Assembly (NCBI RefSeq): GCF_014779715.1
Contig: NZ_JACXYU010000018.1
Span: 1 to 64,000 of the forward strand
Reading direction: 5' to 3'
DNA length: 64,000 nucleotides
Origin: Streptomyces chumphonensis
GTDB taxonomy: Bacteria; Actinomycetota; Actinomycetes; Streptomycetales; Streptomycetaceae
The notes below the pieces were generated by a model. The model saw only the letters and a program-made list of their open reading frames with translations. It searched no databases and had not been told where the DNA came from. Below, one piece after another: positions 1 to 8,573 of the stretch (position 1 is its first letter; each line of letters starts with the position of its first letter). A program made the position numbers and the translations under genes.

Positions 1-245
1 AGAACACCACCCGCCTGCTGATGGCCTCCGGCGACGTGCTCGTGGGGTACCTGCTGCTGCGGTCGGCCGCGGTGGCGCTGGCCAAGCTGCCCACCGCCCG
101 GGGGGAGGCGGCGGACTTCTACCGGGGCAAGGTCGCCGCCGCCACCTTCTTCGCGGCGGAGGTCCTGCCGTCGGTGTCGGTGCGGCGGGCACTGGCCGAG
201 CAGACCGACAACACGCTGATGGAGCTGCCGGAGGCGAGTTTCTGA
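1..245 (+). CDS. Acyl-CoA dehydrogenase, C-terminal fragment
   Basis: Only the last 80 or so codons lie in the window; the frame is open from base 3 to the TGA at 243-245. The residues NTTRLLMASGDVLVGYLLLR followed by a FYRGKVAAATFF stretch look like the C-terminal helical domain of the larger acyl-CoA dehydrogenases, flavoenzymes that desaturate acyl-CoA. It faces the polyketide-type operon and is separated from it by a strong hairpin, so it may not belong to the cluster. Family assignment is by recognition of the short C-terminus only. Confidence 0.55.
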   Translation, partial: NTTRLLMASGDVLVGYLLLRSAAVALAKLPTARGEAADFYRGKVAAATFFAAEVLPSVSVRRALAEQTDNTLMELPEASF

Positions 246-252
246 CCCGGTG

Positions 253-284
253 CGGGACACCCGCCCCCACGGGCGGGTGTCCCG
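253..284. terminator. Bidirectional terminator hairpin
   Basis: A perfect 14-bp inverted repeat (253-266 with 271-284) and a 4-base loop lies between the convergent acyl-CoA dehydrogenase gene and the 3' end of the long minus-strand operon. Confidence 0.8.
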
Positions 285-306
285 GCCTCCGGGACGGTCG
301 GGTACG

Positions 307-522
307 TCAGGGGCGGTGGCGCGTGGTCCACGAGGTCGGCGCGACGTAGCCGGCACGCGTCCGGTCCCACCCGGTGCGGTGCGGACCCGGCTTCGGCGCC
401 TCGTCGCCACGGCCGCTGCGCACGGCCAGCAGGACCGCCGTCACGGCGGCCAGTTCACGGTCGTCCGGAGCGCCGCGCAGGACGCGGAGCGGTGCGGTGG
501 CCAGGTCGCTCGTGTCGCTCAT
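307..522 (-). CDS. accE: Acyl-CoA carboxylase epsilon subunit
   Basis: This 71-residue protein has the hallmark epsilon-subunit segment PLRVLRGAPDDRELAAVTAV at its N-terminus, followed by a basic, Trp-containing tail. Epsilon subunits of actinobacterial acyl-CoA carboxylases bind and stimulate the beta (carboxyltransferase) subunit. The ATG at 520-522 overlaps the TGA of the upstream carboxyltransferase gene by four bases, so the two are translationally coupled. It is the last gene of the long operon. Gene symbol by analogy; pccE would be equally apt. Confidence 0.85.
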   Translation of the reverse strand: MSDTSDLATAPLRVLRGAPDDRELAAVTAVLLAVRSGRGDEAPKPGPHRTGWDRTRAGYVAPTSWTTRHRP

Positions 523-2174
523 ATCGGCTGGTTCCCGTGCTTGCGGTCCGGCAGGGGCTTGTGCTTGGTCCGCAGCATGCGCAGGCCGTGCACGAGGGTG
601 GCGCGGGTCTCGCGGGGGTCGATGACGTCGTCGACCAGGCCGCGCTCGGCCGCGTAGTAGGGGTGCATCAGCTCCCTGCGGTACTCCGCGATCCGTTCCC
701 CGCGCGTGCGCTCCGGGTCGTCCGAGGCGGCGATCTCGCGGCGGAAGACGACTCCCGCCGCGCCCTCGGCCCCCATGACCGCGATCTCGTTGGTCGGCCA
801 CGCGAACGACAGGTCGGAGCCGATCGACAGGGACTCCATCACGATGTACGCGCCGCCGTAGGCCTTGCGCATGATCAGCTGGATGCGGGGGACCGTGGCG
901 TCGCAGTACGCGTAGAGCAGCTTGGCGCCGTGCCGGATGATGCCCGCGTGCTCCTGGTCCACGCCGGGCAGGAAGCCCGGCACGTCGAGCAGCGTGACGA
1001 GGGGGATGCTGAACGCGTCGCAGAAGGAGACGAAGCGCGCGGCCTTCTCGCTGGCGTTGATGTCCAGCGCCCCGGCCATCCGGGACGGCTGGTTCGCCAC
1101 GACGCCGACCACCTGGCCGTCGAGCCGGGCGAAGGCGCAGACGATGTTCGTCGCCCAGTCGGCGTGCACCTCGAAGACGTCCCCGTCGTCGACGATCTCC
1201 TCGATCACGTCGTGCACGTCGTAGGACCGGTTCCCGTCCACCGGGACGATGCGTTCCAGCGCGTCGTTCGCCCGGTCGGCCGGGTCCGTCGACGTGACCT
1301 CCGGAGCCAGCTCCCTGTTGTTCGACGGCAGCAGCGAGAGCAGGTGGCGCACGTCCTCCAGCGCCTCCTCCTCCGTGTCGTGGACGAAGGCCGCCACCCC
1401 GGACCTGCTGCCGTGCGCCTCGGCCCCGCCGAGCTCGTCGTGGGTGACCTCCTCGCCGGTGACCGCCTGGACGACGTCGGGCCCCGTGATGAACATCTGC
1501 GAGGTGCCCTTGACCATGAACACGAAGTCGGTGAGGGCGGGTGAGTACGCGGCCCCGCCCGCGCAGGGGCCGAGGATCACGCTGATCTGCGGGATCACGC
1601 CGGAGGCGGCGACGTTCCGCTGAAATATCCCCCCATAGCCGGCCAGCGCGGTGACGCCTTCCTGGATGCGCGCCCCGGCTCCGTCGCTCAGGCTGACCAG
1701 CGGAGCCCCGGCCTTTAGCGCCATGTCCATGATCTTGTGGATCTTCTGGGCGTGGGCCTCGCCCAGCGCCCCGCCGAAGATGCGGAAGTCGTGGGCGTAG
1801 ACGAACACGGTGCGGCCGTGGACGGTGCCCCAGCCGGTCACCACACCGTCGGTCGGGGGGCGCTTGCCCTCCAGCCCGAAGCCGGTCGCGCGGTGCCGCC
1901 GCAACTGCTCGACCTCGTTGAAGGACCCCTTGTCCAGGAGCAGTTCGATGCGTTCGCGCGCGGTCAGTTTGCCCTTGCGGTGCTGGGCCTCGGTGGCCCG
2001 CTCGCTGGGGCCGTCCACGGCCTGCCGGCGCAGGGTGGCCAGCTCGTCCGTCAGCGTGCCGTGGGTCCGCGGCTCCTCGGCCGCCGGTTCGGCCGGCGGA
2101 CCGGCCGGTGGTGGCGTGTCGTCGGCCGTCGCGGGCCTCGTCAGGGCGGAGCGGCGCTCGTCCAGGATCGTCAT
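519..2174 (-). CDS. Acyl-CoA carboxylase carboxyltransferase (beta) subunit
   Basis: A 551-residue biotin-dependent carboxyltransferase with the usual two crotonase-like halves (GGAGARIQEGVTAL-type oxyanion region in the N half, GFLPGVDQEHAGI in the C half). It transfers CO2 from carboxybiotin on an alpha subunit encoded elsewhere to acetyl- or propionyl-CoA. In the substrate-specificity region the motif reads GGAYIVM; my recollection is that Streptomyces AccB has Ile and PccB has Asp here, so malonyl-CoA supply is the more likely role. Placement at the end of the polyketide-type operon suggests a dedicated extender-unit source. About 30 N-terminal residues are Pro/Ala-rich and not part of the fold. 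Confidence 0.9.
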   Translation of the reverse strand: MTILDERRSALTRPATADDTPPPAGPPAEPAAEEPRTHGTLTDELATLRRQAVDGPSERATEAQHRKGKLTARERIELLLDKGSFNEVEQLRRHRATGFGLEGKRPPTDGVVTGWGTVHGRTVFVYAHDFRIFGGALGEAHAQKIHKIMDMALKAGAPLVSLSDGAGARIQEGVTALAGYGGIFQRNVAASGVIPQISVILGPCAGGAAYSPALTDFVFMVKGTSQMFITGPDVVQAVTGEEVTHDELGGAEAHGSRSGVAAFVHDTEEEALEDVRHLLSLLPSNNRELAPEVTSTDPADRANDALERIVPVDGNRSYDVHDVIEEIVDDGDVFEVHADWATNIVCAFARLDGQVVGVVANQPSRMAGALDINASEKAARFVSFCDAFSIPLVTLLDVPGFLPGVDQEHAGIIRHGAKLLYAYCDATVPRIQLIMRKAYGGAYIVMESLSIGSDLSFAWPTNEIAVMGAEGAAGVVFRREIAASDDPERTRGERIAEYRRELMHPYYAAERGLVDDVIDPRETRATLVHGLRMLRTKHKPLPDRKHGNQPI

Positions 2175-2199
2175 GGTGCGGTTCTCCCCGTGGTGTGCG

Positions 2200-2727
2200 T
2201 CATCGCCGTTCGGCGAGCGTGCGCAAGGTGGTGAGCTGGCGGTGCATCATGAGCAGGTCGCCCCAGGCCATCAGCGGCCTGCGCAGCCGTCCCAGCACCC
2301 CGTCGTCGTCCCCGACCACGAGCTTGGCGACCAGGCGGGTGACGCGGGGGGCGACCTCCTCGACCGTGTAGGTGAGGGCGAAGCCGCCGAAGAGGCGCAG
2401 GGCCCTCGGCTTGTCCAGCACCATGGTCAGCTGCCGGTCCGGCTCGAAGTCGACGAGCCGGAAGATCGTCATGACCCGCTGACCGGTCTCCAGGCGTTCG
2501 GCGCCCGGCGTGAGGCGGCGGGGGCTGCGCCGACCGAGATTGTCCAGCAGGTCGTAGCTGTACGGGGCCACTTTGAGCTGACACAGCCAGCGGAAGACGG
2601 TGGCCGCGTCGGCCCGGACCGTCACGCCCCGGTACCAGTGCTCCCGGGGGGAGCCCAGCAGTTCGTCGCAGGGGTAGTGCGCGAGGACCTCCGCCTCGCG
2701 CACACCCCATTCGCGTGGAAGCTTCAA
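2200..2727 (-). CDS. SRPBCC-fold (START-like) protein
   Basis: A 175-residue protein with an N-terminal HWYRGVTVRADAATVFRWL segment, a central beta-rich part (GQRVMTIFRLVDFEPDRQLTMVL) and a long C-terminal helix, as in the SRPBCC superfamily that includes polyketide cyclases and lipid-binding START-like proteins. A TTG start at 2725-2727 gives the full domain; a GTG a few codons in is possible. The gene lies 15 bp after the alpha/beta hydrolase gene and before the carboxylase. A role in binding, cyclising or releasing the product is an inference from context only. Confidence 0.65.
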   Translation of the reverse strand: MKLPREWGVREAEVLAHYPCDELLGSPREHWYRGVTVRADAATVFRWLCQLKVAPYSYDLLDNLGRRSPRRLTPGAERLETGQRVMTIFRLVDFEPDRQLTMVLDKPRALRLFGGFALTYTVEEVAPRVTRLVAKLVVGDDDGVLGRLRRPLMAWGDLLMMHRQLTTLRTLAERR

Positions 2728-2742
2728 CGTCGCTCGATTCCG

Positions 2743-3678
2743 TTACGTCAGGGCCCGCCGCAGGAAGTCCAGGACGGTCGAGGTGTACTTCTCCGGGGCC
2801 TCCCTGAGCCCCAGCAGGTGACCGATGCCCGGCAGGATGTGGGCTTCGGCATCCGCGTAGCAGCCCGCCAGCGCGTCCACCGAGGAGGCCGGCAGGATGC
2901 GGTCCTCCTCCCCCGCGATGAAGAGCAGCGGCGTGTCGACGTAGCGACCCTCCAGCGGCGGCGGCCACTCGGAGCGCAGCATCGTGGTGCCCGCCCAGCA
3001 CAGCGTCCGCTCCATCGCGAACCGCGCGGGGTTGGCCCGCAGCGCCTTCGGCACCGGGAGCACGTCGGCGTCCAGGAAGTTGGCGAAGAGCGGGGCCAGT
3101 TCGAGCCCGGGACCGCTGTCGCAGATCACCGCGTCCACGGCGACGTCCTGGTCCCTGAGCGAGTAGAACATCGGGAACGTCGAGAAGGAGAAGCCGTACA
3201 CGGCGACCTTGGCCGAGCGGTACTCCGCCCGGCCGCGCAGCAGCTCGACCAGGGACAGCACGTCCGAGGTGAACTTGTCGCTCAGACCGGTGACCGAGCG
3301 GTCCTGGCTGCTCCGGCCGTGGTTGCGGTGGTCGAAGAGGCACACGGTGTACCCGGCGTCGTGCAGGAACTTGGCGTGCCCCAGCGTGGCGGACTTGCTG
3401 AGCCCCATGCCGTGCCCGATGACGACGACCCGACCGGTGTCACCGGGGCAGAGCCAGGCGTGCACCCGCTTGCCCCCGCCGATCGGGACCCACAGCTCCT
3501 CCGGCTCGGGCAGCCCCACGTCGACGGGCGTCTTGTGGTGGGGCCGGCGCGGCGGGTGGAAGAGCATGTACGCCAGTGCGAGGCCGCACAGGGGCGCGAA
3601 GGGCAGGGCGAGCGCCGAGAGCACGCGGGTTACCGGAGAGTACCCGCGGGACCGGCTCGTACCTGGGGCCAAGGCCAT
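2743..3678 (-). CDS. Membrane-anchored alpha/beta hydrolase 1
   Basis: 311 residues. An N-terminal hydrophobic segment (about residues 15-40) is followed by an alpha/beta-hydrolase core: HGMG oxyanion region, nucleophile elbow GFSFS with Ser164, acid in GEEDR and catalytic His in GIGHLL. It is a clear paralogue of the hydrolase at 9,706-10,713: both have the HPP-containing linker, a HGxxxSKS motif, a DHRNHG/DMRNHG motif and the GFSFS elbow. Thioesterase or acyltransferase activity on the assembly-line product at the membrane is plausible but not shown. Confidence 0.8.
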   Translation of the reverse strand: MALAPGTSRSRGYSPVTRVLSALALPFAPLCGLALAYMLFHPPRRPHHKTPVDVGLPEPEELWVPIGGGKRVHAWLCPGDTGRVVVIGHGMGLSKSATLGHAKFLHDAGYTVCLFDHRNHGRSSQDRSVTGLSDKFTSDVLSLVELLRGRAEYRSAKVAVYGFSFSTFPMFYSLRDQDVAVDAVICDSGPGLELAPLFANFLDADVLPVPKALRANPARFAMERTLCWAGTTMLRSEWPPPLEGRYVDTPLLFIAGEEDRILPASSVDALAGCYADAEAHILPGIGHLLGLREAPEKYTSTVLDFLRRALT

Positions 3679-3822
3679 GATGACTCCTGTCGTGTGATGG
3701 GCTCTCGCTGGTCGTGAGCGGGGCTCGCCGGGACCAGGCGCTCGCCACGGCCGAGGGGCCGGTGGTGGGGACGAGCGGCCCGGTCGGGGCCCGGCGCCGC
3801 CGCCGGCACCCGGACCGCTGGG

Positions 3823-4521
3823 TCAGCCGCATCCCCCCGCGTGGCCCTGGTCCCCACCCGGGTCGGAGGTCGAAGCGGGCTCCCGGGCCGGTTCGACGGC
3901 GCCACCGGGACCCCGCACCGACGCGGCGAAGGCGGGGAGGCGGTCGATCCCCCAGAACTTCTCGTAGCCGTTGACGAAGAACGGGACGCCGAAGACCCCG
4001 TCCCGGTGCACTTCGAGGAGCGCCGTCGTCCCCCTCTCCCGCAGCTTCGGGTCGTCGACCGCCTCGACCAGGCGGCTCTCCCCCAGCCCCAACTCACGTG
4101 CGATTGCGGCGATCGTACCGGAGTCGCAGATGTCACGGCCTTCGTTCCAGCGGAGTCGGTAGGCCACGTCGACGAACTCCGCGCCCCGCCCCTCGTCCCG
4201 CGCCGCGAGGTAGGCGAGGTGGGGCACCTCCCAGCAGGGATCGCGGTCGACGGGCCAGGTGGACTCCTCCCCTCGCTCGCGCACGAGCCGGCGCACGTCC
4301 TGCAGGATGTACAGGTGCTTGGCCCGTGACATCGCCACGTACGGGAACGCTCCGCCCGCCTCCGTCAGCAACCGCTCGGAGAGGGCGTCGGGCTCCCAGA
4401 AGGGACGCCACTCCAGCCGGTCCAGCACGTCGGGGTAGCGCGTCCTCAGGTCGCGGTACGCCAGCCACGAGTACGGGCTGCGCAGCGAGAAGTACCAGCG
4501 CGGCACGCGGTCGCGTCTCAC
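3823..4521 (-). CDS. DsbA-fold protein, kappa-GST / HCCA-isomerase-like
   Basis: 232 residues with the thioredoxin-like DsbA fold. The N-terminal motif is SPYSWLA, where a disulfide oxidoreductase would have CxxC, and the C-terminal half has GVPFFVNGYEKFWGIDRL, typical of 2-hydroxychromene-2-carboxylate isomerases and kappa-class glutathione transferases. Such proteins use a thiol cofactor to isomerise double bonds or ring systems. In this operon it could isomerise a polyene or handle a sulfur-bearing intermediate; this is inference. The last 30 residues are a low-complexity tail. The 144 bp before the hydrolase gene hold no other gene. Confidence 0.75.
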   Translation of the reverse strand: MRRDRVPRWYFSLRSPYSWLAYRDLRTRYPDVLDRLEWRPFWEPDALSERLLTEAGGAFPYVAMSRAKHLYILQDVRRLVRERGEESTWPVDRDPCWEVPHLAYLAARDEGRGAEFVDVAYRLRWNEGRDICDSGTIAAIARELGLGESRLVEAVDDPKLRERGTTALLEVHRDGVFGVPFFVNGYEKFWGIDRLPAFAASVRGPGGAVEPAREPASTSDPGGDQGHAGGCG

Positions 4522-4546
4522 CGTTCCCCACCTTTCCCGCCCCGCG

Positions 4547-5287
4547 TCACAGGACGATGCCTCCGTCGATCTGCAGCACGGACCCGGTCACGTACTCGGC
4601 CCCGGCGAGGTAGGCGACCATGTCGGCCACCTCCTCGGGACGGCCGAGCCGCCGCAGCGCGATCTGCTTCAGCGCCTGCTCGCGCACCTGGTCGGTCAGC
4701 GAGGACGTCATGTCCGTCTCGATGAACCCGGGGGCCACCACGTTGGCGCGGATGCCGTAGCGGCCGACCTCCTTGGCGATCGCCTTGGTGAAGCCGATGA
4801 TCCCGGCCTTGGAGGCCGAGTAGTTGCTCTGCGTCGGGTTGCCGTGGACCCCGGCGACGGAGGAGATGTTGACGATGCACCCCGACTTGCGCTTCATCAT
4901 CTCGAAGATGGCGTAGCGGCAGACGTAGTACGTGCCGTTGAGGTTGACGTCGATGACGCGGTTCCAGTCCTCGTCCTTCATCATCAGCAACGGGTTGTCC
5001 CTGACGATGCCGGCCGAGGTGACCACGACGTCGAGCGCGTCGAACTCCTCCTGGGCCGCGTTCACGAAGGCGCGGGCCGAGTCGGGGTCGGAGACGTCGG
5101 CCCGCACGGCCAGGACGCGCACACCCCGTTCGGAGACCTCCTTCTCCAGCTCCCGGGCGGCCTCCTCGTTCGCGGTGTAGCAGAACGCCACGTCGTAGCC
5201 GTCGTCGGCCAGCCGCAGCGCGGTCGCCCGGCCCAGTCCCCGGGAGCCACCGGTGATCAGGGCCGTGCGCGCGGTCTTCTCCGCCAT
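4547..5287 (-). CDS. 3-Oxoacyl-ACP reductase (FabG-like ketoreductase)
   Basis: 246-residue short-chain dehydrogenase with TGGSRGLG nucleotide-binding motif, NxxG at N115, Ser143 (NISSVAG), Tyr156 and Lys160 (YSASK), and the C-terminal TGSVLQIDGG signature of FabG. It reduces beta-ketoacyl-ACP to beta-hydroxyacyl-ACP with NADPH. Start ATG at 5285-5287 overlaps the stop of the upstream dehydratase gene by one base (TGATG). It is the only ketoreductase in the operon and so probably acts in every elongation cycle. Confidence 0.92.
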   Translation of the reverse strand: MAEKTARTALITGGSRGLGRATALRLADDGYDVAFCYTANEEAARELEKEVSERGVRVLAVRADVSDPDSARAFVNAAQEEFDALDVVVTSAGIVRDNPLLMMKDEDWNRVIDVNLNGTYYVCRYAIFEMMKRKSGCIVNISSVAGVHGNPTQSNYSASKAGIIGFTKAIAKEVGRYGIRANVVAPGFIETDMTSSLTDQVREQALKQIALRRLGRPEEVADMVAYLAGAEYVTGSVLQIDGGIVL

Positions 5288-5808
5288 CAGGACTTCTCCT
5301 CGCTGCTCGCGGCGGTGCCGGGCACCTGTTCCGTCAGTTCCGTCGCGGGGCGCATGGCCATGACGACCCGCCCGATCTCCGCGACCACCCGCCCGTCGAC
5401 GAGGCACTCGCCCTCGAAGATCACCGTGTCCGTCAGCGCCCTGGAGAGGCGCACCTCGTGCCGCATGACGTCACCGGGCCGCACCCGGCCGGTGAAGCGG
5501 ACGTCGGATATGCCGCCGAAGAGCATCACCTGCCCGCTGAGCACGTCCGGGTTCGGCCGCTCGGAGGCGATGAGCACCCCGGCCGCCTGGCACCAGGACT
5601 CGATGAGGAGCACCCGCGGGTAGTCGTGGTCCTCCTCCGACGCCTTGTCGCTCAGCCCCTCGTACCAGGGTTCGTTGCACGTGACGGCCTTCAGCGCGGT
5701 GAGCCGTTCGCCGGGGACGAGCTCCAGCACACGGTCGACCAGCAGCATGGGGTAGCGGTGGGGGAGCACGGCCTTGATGCCGGCCACCCCCTGGGGAACG
5801 CTGCTCAT
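5287..5808 (-). CDS. FabZ-like hotdog dehydratase 1
   Basis: 173 residues of hotdog fold. LPHRYPMLLVDRV carries the catalytic His (H17) and LLIESWCQAAG the partner acid (E70), as in FabZ/FabA beta-hydroxyacyl-ACP dehydratases; DVRFTGRVRPGD is the usual third conserved block. It would dehydrate beta-hydroxyacyl-ACP to the enoyl-ACP. It is encoded beside a second, shorter hotdog protein, overlapping it by four bases, which suggests a heterodimeric dehydratase. Confidence 0.85.
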   Translation of the reverse strand: MSSVPQGVAGIKAVLPHRYPMLLVDRVLELVPGERLTALKAVTCNEPWYEGLSDKASEEDHDYPRVLLIESWCQAAGVLIASERPNPDVLSGQVMLFGGISDVRFTGRVRPGDVMRHEVRLSRALTDTVIFEGECLVDGRVVAEIGRVVMAMRPATELTEQVPGTAASSEEKS

Positions 5809-6188
5809 CCCGCCCTCCCGGCGTCGAATCGGAACCTGATCTGCGCGGCGTTCCCGCGCTGCGAGGCGACCTTCGCCTTGCACCGCCACCCCTCTCCGTC
5901 CTGCGACCACGTCAGCTCGGTGCGCAGCTCGTCCCCGGGGAAGACCGGGGAGAGGAAGCGGGTGGACTCCACGGCCGCCAGCTCCCACCGGCCCTCGGCC
6001 GGGAAGGTGGCCAGGGCGCTGCGGTGGGCGTACTCGACGATGCAGACGCCCGGGAAGATCGGGAAGCCCGGGTAGTGGCCGGGGAAGACCTTCTCGTCCC
6101 CGGCCACCGTCACGACCGTGGCCGTGCCGTCCTCGGTGTCGACCGGCTCGGGCGTACCGTCGACGGGCGTGCACGCCGTCGGCGTCAT
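5805..6188 (-). CDS. FabZ-like hotdog dehydratase 2
   Basis: A 127-residue hotdog protein with FPGHYPGFPIFPGVCIVEY, which places a His (H38) and Glu (E52) at the positions of the FabZ catalytic pair, followed by ESTRFLSPVFPGDEL. The ATG overlaps the acyl carrier protein stop by one base. With the neighbouring hotdog gene it probably forms the dehydratase of the assembly line; small partner hotdog proteins are known from reducing type II polyketide systems. Confidence 0.8.
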   Translation of the reverse strand: MTPTACTPVDGTPEPVDTEDGTATVVTVAGDEKVFPGHYPGFPIFPGVCIVEYAHRSALATFPAEGRWELAAVESTRFLSPVFPGDELRTELTWSQDGEGWRCKAKVASQRGNAAQIRFRFDAGRAG

Positions 6189-6445
6189 CAGCGGGCCTCG
6201 AGCTTCTCGGCGAGCAGGTCGTACGCCTTGCGCAGGGAGGTGACCTGCTTCAGCTCCTCCTCGCGGAGCTTGACGCCGTACTTCTTCTCCAGCACGACCA
6301 TGACCTCAAGGGCCATCAGCGAGTCGACGCCGAGCGTCTCGACGAAGTGGGCGTCGTCGGTGAGCTCCTTCTCCTCGACGTCCAGGACGTCGGCGACGGT
6401 CGTGCGGAGGTCCTCGAGGTCGAGTGCCTGGGTGGTCTCGGACAT
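6188..6445 (-). CDS. Acyl carrier protein 1
   Basis: 85 residues, acidic and helical, with the phosphopantetheine attachment motif GVDSLMAL (Ser42). It carries the growing acyl chain. A second, sequence-divergent ACP lies at the operon head (19,012-19,263), so starter and extender functions could be divided. No phosphopantetheinyl transferase gene lies in the window. Confidence 0.93.
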   Translation of the reverse strand: MSETTQALDLEDLRTTVADVLDVEEKELTDDAHFVETLGVDSLMALEVMVVLEKKYGVKLREEELKQVTSLRKAYDLLAEKLEAR

Positions 6446-6487
6446 GGGTGGGGTCCTTTCCTCTGGTGGATGGTCGGACGTCGCCGG

Positions 6488-7426
6488 TCAGGCGACCGGC
6501 GAGGGGAGGTGGTCGGGGGTGTTGACCGTCACGACGACGGCGTCCTTGACGGTGCGCTTGACCATGCCGGACAGCGCGCGCCCCGGGCCGAGCTCGACGA
6601 ACCGGAGGCAGCCGAGCCCGCCGTGCAGCGTGTGCACGCCGCGCTCCCACAGCACGGGGTGGGTGAGCTGGCGCACCTGGAGCGCGCGCCAGTCGGTGTC
6701 GGCCCCGGTGTGCACCCGGGCGTCGACGTTGGCGACCACGGGCTCGTGCGTCGCGGCGAAGGGCACGGCGGCGAGCGCCCGGGTGAGGGGCTCGACGGCG
6801 GCGGCCATGAGCGGGGTGTGGAAGGCTCCCCCGACGGGAACGCGCATCACCTTGGCGTCGTAGTCACCGGCGATCCCGGCGGCGCGTTCGATGCCGTCGA
6901 GGGAACCAGACACCACGATCTGGCCGGGTGCGTTGAGGTTGGCGAGCCACACGTCGTGGCCCTCCTCGCGGACCGCCAGGACGAGGGCCTCGACCGTGTC
7001 GGCGTCGGCCCGCACCAGCACCGCCATCGTGCCCGGGGTGTCCTGCGCCGCCTGCCGCATGGCCCGGCCGCGTGCGGCGACGACCCGCGCGGCGTCGCCG
7101 AGGGACAGGGCGCCGGCCGCGTAGAGGGCCACGTACTCCCCCAGGCTGTGCCCGGCGTAGCCGCACACCGTGCCCAGCCCCCCGGTGGCGCGTGCCTCGT
7201 GCAGGGCGATGACGTCCGCGGTGAAGACGGCGAGCTGCGCCAGGTCCGTCCGGCGCAGCGCCTCGTCGTCCGCCTTGAGCAGCAGCTCCTCGACGTCCAC
7301 GCCGGCGGTCTCGGAGATCTCCCGGGTGAGTTGCCAGGATGCGCACATCCGCCAGGGCTCCCCCATGCCGCTGCGCTGCGCGCCCTGGCCGGGGAAGAGC
7401 AGCGCGGTGGGGACGGGGGCGGTCAT
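6488..7426 (-). CDS. Malonyl-CoA:ACP acyltransferase (FabD-like)
   Basis: 312 residues with LFPGQGAQ at the N-terminus, the nucleophile motif GHSLGEY (Ser94) and GGAFHTPLM containing the catalytic His. It loads an extender acyl group, most likely malonyl, from CoA onto ACP. A dedicated acyltransferase inside a type II cluster is uncommon, since most borrow the primary-metabolism FabD. The gene overlaps the upstream KS-like gene by four bases. Confidence 0.9.
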   Translation of the reverse strand: MTAPVPTALLFPGQGAQRSGMGEPWRMCASWQLTREISETAGVDVEELLLKADDEALRRTDLAQLAVFTADVIALHEARATGGLGTVCGYAGHSLGEYVALYAAGALSLGDAARVVAARGRAMRQAAQDTPGTMAVLVRADADTVEALVLAVREEGHDVWLANLNAPGQIVVSGSLDGIERAAGIAGDYDAKVMRVPVGGAFHTPLMAAAVEPLTRALAAVPFAATHEPVVANVDARVHTGADTDWRALQVRQLTHPVLWERGVHTLHGGLGCLRFVELGPGRALSGMVKRTVKDAVVVTVNTPDHLPSPVA

Positions 7427-8535
7427 CGGCTCTCCTCCCCCAGCAGCCGGAAGAGCGCCGCGGCGACGACGCCGTCCTGCTCGACGGAGGTCACCAGCGC
7501 GGTCCGGCCGGCACCCTCGGGGTGCTGCTGGGCGTGCGCGAGCATGACGGTGACCTGGAACGCGGCCGAGGCGGCGTAGGTGTCGCCGATCAGCTCGGAG
7601 CAGGGCAGCAGGTGGGGCCGGTGCGTGCCGAGCACGTCGCGCAGCGCCGCCTGTTCGGCCTCCCCGTCAGGACCGGGCAGCTGCGACGTCGCGACGGCCC
7701 ACAGGTCCTCGGCCCGGGTGCCGCTGCGCTCGTACAGGTTCCGCACGCACTCCGCCAGCACCTCCTGGATGTCGCCGGGTTCGCCGGCGAAGCCGAACTC
7801 CAGGCCCTCCACGCGGGCGAGTCCCGTGCGGCCGTTGCCGCGGGCCGTCTCCTCGGACTCCATCAGCCAGACGGCGGCGCCCTCCCCGAGCGGCGCCCCG
7901 GTGGCCTCCCGGCCGTTGCTGTGCCACTCCAGCCAGGCCCGGGCGGCGGAGAACTCCTCGACGGCGCCGCACAGCACGGTGTTCGCGCGGCCGGCGCGTT
8001 GCAGCCGCACCGCGTACTGCAGGGCCAGCAGGCCGGTGGCCCGGCCGCCGGCGATGGTGGTGTTCGGTCCCTTGAGCTCGTGCCAGATCGCGGACTGCCC
8101 GGCGGCGCAGTTCATGACGGTGTTCGGGAAGCGGGCCGGGTCGACGAAGAAGGGCTTCTCGCCGACGAGCGAGTCGCGGGTGAAGTCCATGATGCTCTGC
8201 GCGCTGCCGGTGCTCGTCCCCAGGGCCAGCCCGGTGTCCGGGCCGACCCCGGGCAGCCGGGTCTCCCCGCCCACCAGCTGTCCCAGCGCGGTGACGGCGA
8301 GCCCGGTGACCCGGTCCATGGAGCGCGTGCCCTTGCGGCCGAGGCTCTTGCGGACGTCGAACTCCGGCACCAGGCAGACCTCGTCCTGCGGTACGGTCCA
8401 GCGCTCCGGGTCGACGGGGGTGCCCGCCGGGCGGGCGTCCTTCAGACCCGAGCTGAACTCCGTGCTGCTCAGGCCCCAGGGGGACACGGCCGCCCAGGCG
8501 GAGATGAGCGAGCCTTCAGCGGTGGCTGTGGCCAT
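7423..8535 (-). CDS. Ketosynthase-family protein without active-site Cys (chain-length-factor-like)
   Basis: 370 residues with thiolase/KS fold features (GTSTGSAQS, GEGAAVWLME, SELIGDTYAASAAF in place of the KGHTxGAAG loop). At the nucleophile elbow, where an active KS has TACSSG, it reads AGGRATG, so no Cys is present. It is therefore a chain-length-factor or scaffold partner rather than a condensing enzyme. An ATG at 8533-8535 is preceded by GGAG; an ATG-to-GTG extension upstream would overlap the DsrE-like gene. It could pair with the unpaired active KS at 17,761-18,990. Confidence 0.75.
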   Translation of the reverse strand: MATATAEGSLISAWAAVSPWGLSSTEFSSGLKDARPAGTPVDPERWTVPQDEVCLVPEFDVRKSLGRKGTRSMDRVTGLAVTALGQLVGGETRLPGVGPDTGLALGTSTGSAQSIMDFTRDSLVGEKPFFVDPARFPNTVMNCAAGQSAIWHELKGPNTTIAGGRATGLLALQYAVRLQRAGRANTVLCGAVEEFSAARAWLEWHSNGREATGAPLGEGAAVWLMESEETARGNGRTGLARVEGLEFGFAGEPGDIQEVLAECVRNLYERSGTRAEDLWAVATSQLPGPDGEAEQAALRDVLGTHRPHLLPCSELIGDTYAASAAFQVTVMLAHAQQHPEGAGRTALVTSVEQDGVVAAALFRLLGEESR

Positions 8536-8573
8536 CGTTTCGTTTGCTCCTTGAGTCGTGCCGACGGGTGGCG

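Noticed and set aside
1810..3717. Long plus-strand frames opposite the polyketide operon (for example 635 residues here)
   Set aside because: Such antisense frames are common in high-G+C DNA; the residue composition is His/Arg/Gly-rich with no domain, and the minus-strand genes explain the sequence.
3823..4521. DsbA-type disulfide oxidoreductase
   Set aside because: The CxxC motif is replaced by SPYS, so dithiol oxidation is unlikely; kappa-GST/HCCA isomerase fits better.
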